Positions 1-6,060 of a stretch of DNA of 7,277 nt are shown here, in pieces (the stretch's first letter is position 1; every line of letters begins with the position of its first letter). The DNA comes from Planctomycetota bacterium (GTDB lineage: Bacteria > Planctomycetota > Planctomycetia > Pirellulales > Lacipirellulaceae): contig JAKEGR010000323.1 in assembly GCA_022615465.1 (NCBI GenBank), positions 1 through 7,277 of the forward strand, written 5' to 3'. Position numbers and translations under genes: made by a program. The notes under the pieces were generated by a model that saw only the letters and a list, made by a program, of their open reading frames with translations, had not been told where the DNA came from and searched no databases.

Positions 1-909
1 GAAACGCTATCGAACCTTACGTCATCGACCCGCCCGGACGTTACGCCGACGGATGCTCAGCATTTCGTCGGGCGACTCGGACCGTGGCAACTCGTGCGGC
101 TGTTGAGCGAGAGCAATCTGACGCGGATTTATCTCGCCCGGCCGGCGGAAAGCCCCGCGAATCAATCGGCGGGGTACGTGGTGAAAGTGCTCCGCAAGGA
201 GTGGTGGCGAGACGTGCAGGCAATCGAGATGCAGCGGCGAGAGGCCTGGATAGGCAGCCAGGTTTCGCATCCGAACCTGTTGCCGGTCTTATCGGCGAGC
301 GTGCAGGAACCACCGTTTTATGTGGTGTCGCCAAAGCTCGATGGGACAACGCTCGCGCAGAAATTGGCGGACCGTGGACCAATGGCTGTGCCGCTCGCAC
401 TGTGGATTGCACGCCAGGTGGCCGAGGGACTGGACGCCCTTTCCGAGTCAACGAGCATGCTTCACACCGATGTGAAGCCGGCAAATATCCTGGTATCGCC
501 CGTGGGGCATGCGACCTTGATTGACTTTGGGTTCGCGCAAACAGCCGCTGAGGCAAGTCGCTGGGCGACGCGGCCGCTCGCGGGGACGCTAGCGTATATT
601 GCCCCCGAGATGGTTACCTCGGCATTGGCGGCCGACGCACGAAGCGACGTCTACAGTCTGGGGGTGACGCTCTACGAGATGCTTGCCGGCCGGCGGCCGT
701 GGGAGAGCAATGACCCAGCCGAGTTGGCGACATTCCATCGCGAGGCGAAGCCAGCTTGTGTGCGCACGTTGCGGCCCGATGTGCCAAAAGCCGTGGCTTC
801 GCTCGTTCATGCCATGCTGGCGAAAGATCCGCTACGGCGGCCGGCCTCGGCACGCGATGTTGCCGCGCGACTCGTGCGTCTGGAGATTGATTGCTTTACC
901 CTACGGTAG
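1..909 (+). CDS. Ser/Thr protein kinase, C-terminal part (5' end outside window)
   Basis: This is a Hanks-type kinase that transfers ATP phosphate to protein Ser/Thr, probably in the cytosol. The frame is open from base 1 (302 codons visible). The GTG at 94 would cut into the kinase N-lobe (VGRLGPWQLVRLL begins upstream of it), so the gene starts outside the window. Numbering from base 1, I see the VVK lysine K62, a likely helix-C glutamate E81, catalytic loop HTDVKPAN (155-162; D157, K159, N162), metal-binding DFG (175-177), APE (201-203) and DVYSLG (216-221). An RRPASARD-type end motif lies close to the stop. Two oddities stand out: the glycine-rich loop is replaced by SESNLTRIYLA, and the HRD arginine is Thr156, making it a non-RD kinase. 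No membrane segment follows the kinase fold, and residues 1-22 are a Ser/Thr/Pro/Asp-rich linker. Other domains may lie upstream. The substrate cannot be told from the sequence. Confidence 0.93.
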   Translation, partial: ETLSNLTSSTRPDVTPTDAQHFVGRLGPWQLVRLLSESNLTRIYLARPAESPANQSAGYVVKVLRKEWWRDVQAIEMQRREAWIGSQVSHPNLLPVLSASVQEPPFYVVSPKLDGTTLAQKLADRGPMAVPLALWIARQVAEGLDALSESTSMLHTDVKPANILVSPVGHATLIDFGFAQTAAEASRWATRPLAGTLAYIAPEMVTSALAADARSDVYSLGVTLYEMLAGRRPWESNDPAELATFHREAKPACVRTLRPDVPKAVASLVHAMLAKDPLRRPASARDVAARLVRLEIDCFTLR

Positions 910-942
910 CAGCGGTGGGTTTGAGGATCGATGACGCAGCAT

Positions 943-989
943 GAAAAATGTGCCACCTGCCCCCGGAGGTGGGAAGAGACAGGTGGCAC
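943..989 (-). terminator. Rho-independent terminator (distal) for the sigma factor gene
   Basis: A perfect 10-bp inverted repeat, GTGCCACCTG at 950-959 and CAGGTGGCAC at 980-989, encloses a 20-nt loop. Read on the minus strand, the stem is followed by CATTTTTCA, a run of five T (944-948), as expected for an intrinsic terminator. It lies about 90 nt beyond the sigma factor stop codon and about 40 nt after the kinase stop. On the plus strand there is no T run after the stem, so it serves the minus-strand gene best, although the hairpin could also slow plus-strand transcription. The loop is longer than usual. Confidence 0.6.
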
Positions 990-1033
990 TCGCGAGGGAG
1001 GGGTAGATGGCAGGAGACAAGGAGAGGGTTGGA

Positions 1034-1077
1034 AAAGCAGAAGAAAGGGGATGCACCATTGCGGATCACGGTGCATC
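1034..1077 (-). terminator. Possible proximal terminator directly after the sigma factor gene
   Basis: An 8-bp perfect inverted repeat, GATGCACC at 1050-1057 and GGTGCATC at 1070-1077, has a 12-nt loop and begins only 3 nt past the sigma factor stop codon. On the minus strand it is followed by CCCCTTTCTTCTGCTTTT, a pyrimidine-rich but interrupted U tract. It is therefore weaker than the distal hairpin. Together the two would form a tandem terminator in the convergent spacer. Confidence 0.45.
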
Positions 1078-1080
1078 TGG

Positions 1081-2697
<1,617 letters not shown>

Positions 2698-2703
2698 GGA
2701 CGT

Positions 2704-2709
2704 CTCCTC
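2704..2709 (-). promoter_or_regulatory. Shine-Dalgarno site of the sigma factor gene
   Basis: On the minus strand GAGGAG is followed by six bases and then GTG at 2697. This is the strongest ribosome-binding site in the window, and it decides the GTG start over the out-of-frame ATG that precedes it. Confidence 0.8.
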
Positions 2710-2719
2710 GCATAGAGTG

Positions 2720-2742
2720 ACGAGCGTTTCGGTTTCGCTCGT
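2720..2742 (-). promoter_or_regulatory. Leader hairpin or operator-like palindrome upstream of the sigma gene
   Basis: A 7-bp perfect inverted repeat, ACGAGCG and CGCTCGT, flanks a 9-base centre that reads AAACCGAAA on the minus strand. Its near edge is 22 bases upstream of the GTG and about 10 bases upstream of the GAGGAG. It could be an RNA hairpin in the 5' leader or a DNA-binding site; the sequence does not decide between them. The rest of the divergent spacer (2743-2956) contains an AT-rich patch (about 2817-2830) but no convincing -35/-10 pair for the sigma gene. Confidence 0.4.
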
Positions 2743-2956
2743 ACGGCGGTGAGGAGATGCAGCCCCGATGCCAAGCTGGGGGGCGCGTCAGCCAGAAATG
2801 CGCTAAGTGCTTTGCCCGAAATAATTTGTGTTGACTTGGGGGATGCGCGTTCGTGATCGCGCTGGGCACAATTGTTGACGCGACGCCACGTTCGCATCGT
2901 TGGCGGCGTTGCGATCCTGCAACATGATGCCGCTCGCCGACCGATCCGATGAGACG

Positions 2957-2962
2957 TACAAT
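2957..2962 (+). promoter_or_regulatory. Candidate -10 box (TACAAT) for the crotonase gene
   Basis: TACAAT matches the sigma-70 -10 consensus at five of six bases and lies 33 bases before the ATG at 2996. A start site about 7 bases downstream would give a leader of roughly 26 nt. No good -35 hexamer is seen 16-18 bases upstream (TCGCCG at 17). The flanks resemble those of the TATAAT box in front of rpmG. If correct, the box rules out the TTG at 2900 as the start of the crotonase protein. Confidence 0.45.
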
Positions 2963-2995
2963 CGCTACGAGTGTTACGACTCTCGGGGACGCGAT

Positions 2996-3793
2996 ATGTA
3001 CATGGCCAGCAACGCTGTCGAGGTAATGGTGTCCGGTTCGGTGGGTACGATCATGCTGAATCGGCCGGGGCGGTGCAACGCACTCACTCAGGCAATGCTC
3101 GAACAAATGCAAGAGGCGTTGCAAGACCTCTACTCGGAGAAACGCGTGCGGGCAGTGATTCTCACCGGGGCCGGAACCGCTTTTTGCGCCGGCATGGACG
3201 TCCACGAGATGCACGCGGCGGCCGCATTACCCGAAACCGAAAAACACGAGCAGTGGGGCGAGACGGCCGAGGCCTATCGCGAGTTGGTTGTGCAAATGCT
3301 CGAGATGCCGAAGCCAATCATTGCGTCGGTGAACGGGCCGGCGGTAGCGGGCGGTGCAGGGTTGGTGTTGGCGAGCGATGTGGTCGTGGCATCCCCGCCG
3401 GCGAGATTTGGACTGACCGACGCCCGACATGGGATTGTTGCCGGTGTGGTCGGGCCGCTCCTGGCGTTTCGCGCGGGGGCGGGCACTGCGGCTCGGCTGC
3501 TGTTGACTTCCGGACTCTATCCGGCGGAAGAGGCGTTTCGGCTCGGCATCTACCACGAAATCATCGACGGGAATCAACTTTGGGCGAGGTGTGCGCAAAT
3601 TGGCGAAGAGTGTGCGGCCGGTGCCCCGGAGGCCGTGCAGCTCTCGAAACGGCTCGTGTACGAGACAATCGGCGAGCAATTGGCTACGCAGCTCTCGGTT
3701 GGCGCGGCGATGAGTGCCACCTCACGTACCACCGAGGCCGCCCAAGAGGGCCTCACGGCATTCGTAGAAAAACGCCGACCGGAGTGGAAGTAG
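2996..3793 (+). CDS. Enoyl-CoA hydratase/isomerase (crotonase) family protein
   Basis: This is a 265-residue protein of the crotonase fold, whose members bind acyl-CoA thioesters and stabilise an enolate in an oxyanion hole. The length is normal. VGTIMLNRPGRCNAL (16-30) is the family N-terminus. AFCAGMD (62-68) supplies the first oxyanion residue (A65 by alignment) and VNGPAVAGGAG (112-122) the second (G119). Against rat mitochondrial enoyl-CoA hydratase from memory, Glu144 corresponds to G122 and Glu164 to D142 (in FGLTD). Classical syn-hydration is therefore doubtful; isomerase, hydrolase or methylglutaconyl-CoA hydratase-like roles are possible. I chose the ATG at 2996 because GGGGA (2985-2989) sits 6 nt upstream and the TACAAT box lies between it and the in-frame TTG at 2900. 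ATG 3002 is the alternative. No fatty-acid or amino-acid degradation genes adjoin, so the substrate is unknown. The gene is divergent from the sigma gene. Confidence 0.9.
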   Translation: MYMASNAVEVMVSGSVGTIMLNRPGRCNALTQAMLEQMQEALQDLYSEKRVRAVILTGAGTAFCAGMDVHEMHAAAALPETEKHEQWGETAEAYRELVVQMLEMPKPIIASVNGPAVAGGAGLVLASDVVVASPPARFGLTDARHGIVAGVVGPLLAFRAGAGTAARLLLTSGLYPAEEAFRLGIYHEIIDGNQLWARCAQIGEECAAGAPEAVQLSKRLVYETIGEQLATQLSVGAAMSATSRTTEAAQEGLTAFVEKRRPEWK

Positions 3794-3830
3794 GGCTTTC
3801 CAGTGATGCAAGGGCTGCTTTTGGAAGCCC
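3793..3830 (+). terminator. Hairpin at the crotonase stop codon, possible terminator
   Basis: GGGCTTTCCA (3793-3802, starting on the last base of the stop codon) can pair with TGGAAGCCC (3822-3830) through six plus three to four base pairs with one bulged T and a loop of about 19 nt. A second GGGCT (3812-3816) can compete for the same AGCCC. No U tract follows, so it is not a textbook intrinsic terminator. It may still end or process the crotonase transcript before the rpmG promoter begins. Confidence 0.3.
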
Positions 3831-3855
3831 CCTGGAGCGATCGGCCGATTCGACG

Positions 3856-3861
3856 TATAAT
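3856..3861 (+). promoter_or_regulatory. Candidate -10 box (TATAAT) for rpmG-recJ
   Basis: A perfect TATAAT lies 43 bases before the rpmG ATG. The -35 position at 17-base spacing (TGGAGC, 3833-3838) matches the consensus at only three of six bases. Expected transcription start is near 3868, giving a leader of about 37 nt that is pyrimidine-rich and lacks a Shine-Dalgarno sequence. It probably drives rpmG and, by read-through, recJ. Confidence 0.55.
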
Positions 3862-3904
3862 CGTTGCATTCCCCATCCCTGACCCCTCAATCAAATTTCC
3901 TCCC

Positions 3905-4075
3905 ATGGCAGCAGGCAAGCGAAAAAAGAAGGTGGAAACCGTGTTCCTCGTGTGTGAGGAGACGGGCGATTACAATTACACGATCCGGCGAAAGACCGGG
4001 GGCGAGAAGTTGAAGTTGCAGAAGTACTCGCCGCGGCTGCGCAAGCACACAACGCACGCGGAAAAGAAAAAATAG
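3905..4075 (+). CDS. rpmG: 50S ribosomal protein L33
   Basis: This 56-residue basic protein of the large ribosomal subunit sits near the tRNA exit site. The L33 pattern is clear: KVETVFLVCEETGDYNYT (9-26), the KLKLQKYSPRLRKHT segment (35-49) and a lysine-rich tail ending AEKKK. Of the zinc-ligand cysteines of the C+ type, only C17 remains; the second ligand position is Thr (CEET) and the YCPR cysteine is Ser (YSPR). This is thus a zinc-independent C-minus form. The start is the ATG at 3905, giving the normal MAAGKRKKK beginning; a longer in-frame ORF from 3803 would run through the TATAAT box. No Shine-Dalgarno is present, and the bases just before the ATG are TTTCCTCCC. It is followed after 68 nt by recJ on the same strand, so the two are probably co-transcribed. 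Confidence 0.95.
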   Translation: MAAGKRKKKVETVFLVCEETGDYNYTIRRKTGGEKLKLQKYSPRLRKHTTHAEKKK

Positions 4076-4134
4076 GAGTAAGGGGGAAGGTTCAAATCTG
4101 CACCTTCCGCCTTCCCCACTCCCCCTTCCCCCTT
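4074..4134 (+). repeat. Purine/pyrimidine inverted-repeat cluster in the rpmG-recJ spacer
   Basis: AAGGGGGAAGG (4080-4090) has a perfect 11-bp inverted partner, CCTTCCCCCTT (4124-4134). Parts of the same purine block also pair with CCTTCCCC (4110-4117; 8 bp with 4083-4090) and with ACCTTCC (4102-4108; 7 bp with 4085-4091, 10-nt loop). These three pairings exclude one another. From 4103 to 4134 the plus strand is pyrimidine except at G4109 and A4118. An AGGAG (4074-4078) overlaps the rpmG stop, with no start codon at normal spacing. No U tract follows any of the stems, so termination is unlikely. It may be a regulatory leader for recJ, a low-complexity dispersed repeat, or both. Confidence 0.6.
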
Positions 4135-4143
4135 GGCACGGAT

Positions 4144-5892
4144 ATGCCCAAACGCTGGCGGATTGCGACCCACGACCCGGTGCGCGTCTCTGCGCTGGGA
4201 CGGGCGGCGGGGATTCCGGCCGTCGTCGCGCAGCTTCTCATCGGACGCGGCATTTGCGATGCCGATGTTGCCCGTGAGTTTCTCGACGCCAAGTTGAGCG
4301 GACTGCGTGACCCGGAGGAGTTGCCGGGCGCGGTGCAAGCGGCCGAGTTGCTGCATCAGGCGATTCGCGCTGGGCGGCGGATCACTGTCTACGGCGATTA
4401 CGACGCGGATGGCATGACGGCCACCGCCATTATGTTGCTCTGCCTGAAGCAGCTTGGCGCGAAGGCCGACTTTTACATCCCCAACCGCATCGACGAAGGC
4501 TACGGGCTGAATCACGAAGCCCTGCGAACGATTGCGGATCAGGGCGGCGACGTGGTCGTGACGGTCGATTGCGGCGTGGCGAGCATTGCCGAGGCCGAGA
4601 CGGCTGCCGAGCTTGGACTCACGCTCATTGTCACGGATCACCATCAGACCACAGACGCGCGGCCGAGCGTTGCGGCCCTTGTGCATCCGGGGCTGCCGGA
4701 GCGACCTTATCCATTTGCAGGCTTGTGCGGTGCTGCCGTCGCGCTCAAGGTGGCATGGGCGGTCTGTCAGCAGGCGAGCGAGGCGAAGCGTGTCAGCGAA
4801 GCAATGCGCAATTTTCTGATGCAGGCCGTCGGGCTGGCCGCGATCGGCACCGTGGCCGACGTCGTTCCGCTTGTGGATGAAAACCGCATCTTGGTTCGCC
4901 ACGGCCTGAGTTGTTTGCGCCACTATCCAACGCCTGGCCTGCTGGCGCTGGAGCAAGTGACCGGTCTCGACAAAAAACCGGTGCTGGACGGTGAAGATGT
5001 GGCGTTCATGATTGCGCCGCGGCTGAACGCGGCGGGGCGGCTTGGGCAGGCGCCGCTGGCAATCGAATTGCTCACGACCGATTCGCCCGAGAGGGCGCGG
5101 AAGCTGGCCGAGTTCATCCACGGCCTCAACGAGCAGCGGCAGACGCTCGAACGGAGCGTCTATCGCGCGGCCAACAAGCTTGCCCAGGAATTGGGTGATC
5201 CATCCCGGATATCGGCTTTGGTGTTGGCTGACCGCGGCTGGCATCCCGGCGTGATCGGCATCGTTGCGGGCCGGCTGGCTGAGCAATTTCATCGGCCGGC
5301 CGTGCTCATTTCGCTGGATGAACTCGGTGTGAAGCCGGGAACCGGGTCCGGCCGCAGCGTGCCCGGATTCAATTTGCACGCGGCGCTGACGGCATGCGGC
5401 CAGCATCTGCTGAGCCACGGAGGCCATGAAGCGGCGGCCGGCCTGACGATCCGTGAAGCCGCCATCGAGGCGTTCCGGAATGATTTCTGTATTTATGCTG
5501 AGCGGAACATTTCGCCCGATGACCGCCAGGCCGAATTGTTCGTCGACGCGGAGACGCCGCTCACCGCGCTGACGCATCAGACGGTGCGGCAAATTGAGAG
5601 CCTCGCGCCATTTGGTCATGGCAACCGCCGGCCCGTATTCTGCACTTCGGAAGTTCGTTTGGCCGAACCGCCGAAGCGAATTGGCGCCACTGGGCGACAT
5701 TTATCCTTACGGCTCGAACAGCATGGGGTGACAATGCGGGCGGTGGCCTTTGGCGGCGGCGATTGGGAGCAGGATCTCCTAGGCGCGAGCGGCCCGCTGG
5801 CCGTCGCGTTCAAGCCGGTGATCAACTCATTCCGCGGCCGACAAACGGTGGAAATGCACCTCACCGATTGGCGTGCGTCGGACAGCACTTAG
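4144..5892 (+). CDS. recJ: Single-stranded-DNA-specific 5'-3' exonuclease RecJ
   Basis: RecJ degrades single-stranded DNA 5' to 3', using Mn/Mg, in recombination (RecF pathway), base-excision and mismatch repair. The 582 residues match the usual bacterial length (E. coli 577). DHH phosphoesterase motifs are intact: motif I YGDYDADG (83-90; D85, D87, D89), motif II VTVDCG (139-144; D142) and motif III TDHH (164-167). The linker motif APRLNAAGRLG (291-301) follows, then the DHHA1 domain with GRSVPGFNLHAAL and the substrate-binding HGGHEAAAG (425-433). An OB-fold-like C-terminal segment follows from about 455. The ATG at 4144 gives MPKRWRI, a plausible family N-terminus, but no Shine-Dalgarno lies within 20 nt. 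Instead a pyrimidine tract precedes it, and the nearest AGGAG is 65 nt upstream at the end of rpmG. It is probably translated from the rpmG transcript. No catalytic residue is missing. Confidence 0.96.
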   Translation: MPKRWRIATHDPVRVSALGRAAGIPAVVAQLLIGRGICDADVAREFLDAKLSGLRDPEELPGAVQAAELLHQAIRAGRRITVYGDYDADGMTATAIMLLCLKQLGAKADFYIPNRIDEGYGLNHEALRTIADQGGDVVVTVDCGVASIAEAETAAELGLTLIVTDHHQTTDARPSVAALVHPGLPERPYPFAGLCGAAVALKVAWAVCQQASEAKRVSEAMRNFLMQAVGLAAIGTVADVVPLVDENRILVRHGLSCLRHYPTPGLLALEQVTGLDKKPVLDGEDVAFMIAPRLNAAGRLGQAPLAIELLTTDSPERARKLAEFIHGLNEQRQTLERSVYRAANKLAQELGDPSRISALVLADRGWHPGVIGIVAGRLAEQFHRPAVLISLDELGVKPGTGSGRSVPGFNLHAALTACGQHLLSHGGHEAAAGLTIREAAIEAFRNDFCIYAERNISPDDRQAELFVDAETPLTALTHQTVRQIESLAPFGHGNRRPVFCTSEVRLAEPPKRIGATGRHLSLRLEQHGVTMRAVAFGGGDWEQDLLGASGPLAVAFKPVINSFRGRQTVEMHLTDWRASDST

Positions 5893-5976
5893 CCGCGGAA
5901 ACAGCCCATCTGAGCGAGGCGCCTGATTGGCCCCGGTTTGGCCCGCCACCCCCATTTCTTCTCCAGCCTCGCATAC

Positions 5977-5982
5977 TACAAT
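5977..5982 (+). promoter_or_regulatory. Candidate -10 box (TACAAT) for the esterase gene
   Basis: TACAAT matches the -10 consensus at five of six bases and lies 78 bases before the ATG run at 6061. The -35 position is poor (ATTTCT at 17-base spacing, TTTCTT at 16). A start near 5989 would place the inverted repeat at 5992-6030 at the very 5' end of the transcript. In the rest of the spacer (5893-5970) I see no convincing recJ terminator, only GC-rich sequence with short GGCC repeats. Confidence 0.4.
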
Positions 5983-5991
5983 GGAGTCCAG

Positions 5992-6030
5992 TTGGAATCG
6001 AGTTAGCCGTGCGAGTCGTCGCGATTCCAA
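5992..6030 (+). promoter_or_regulatory. 5' leader hairpin of the esterase gene
   Basis: A 9-bp perfect inverted repeat, TTGGAATCG (5992-6000) and CGATTCCAA (6022-6030), encloses 21 bases. It starts about 10 bases after the TACAAT box and ends 30 bases before the first ATG. It could be an operator overlapping the start of transcription or a stabilising RNA hairpin. It does not cover the ribosome-binding site. Confidence 0.45.
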
Positions 6031-6047
6031 AAAATCGTTTTACCGTC

Positions 6048-6053
6048 GAGGAT
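6048..6053 (+). promoter_or_regulatory. Shine-Dalgarno site of the esterase gene
   Basis: GAGGAT lies 7 nt before the first of three consecutive ATG codons (6061, 6064, 6067). The spacing fits any of the three, with the first favoured. Confidence 0.55.
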
Positions 6054-6060
6054 CCAACCA

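Noticed and set aside
2831..2880. Two TTGAC elements (2831-2835 and 2875-2879) as -35 boxes of plus-strand promoters
   Set aside because: No AT-rich -10 hexamer lies 15-19 bases downstream of either; their similar flanks (AATTTGTGTTGAC and AATTGTTGAC) may be chance.
2908..2923. Small hairpin GTTGC/GCAAC in the divergent spacer
   Set aside because: Only 5 bp, not next to any start or stop signal, and common by chance in GC-rich DNA.
2900..2995. Upstream extension of the crotonase to the TTG at 2900
   Set aside because: The added 32 residues do not resemble the family N-terminus, and the extension runs through the TACAAT box. The ATG at 2996 has a reasonably placed GGGGA.
3803..3904. Upstream extension of L33 to the ATG at 3803
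   Set aside because: L33 is normally about 50-57 residues and begins like MAAGKRKKK here. The extension would cross the perfect TATAAT box and a hairpin.
3976..5700. A 574-codon open frame on the minus strand, antisense to recJ and the end of rpmG
   Set aside because: Its translation is rich in Arg, Gln, His and Pro with no recognisable domain, and it lies fully opposite strong recJ and rpmG coding sequence. It is explained by codon bias of the GC-rich opposite strand.
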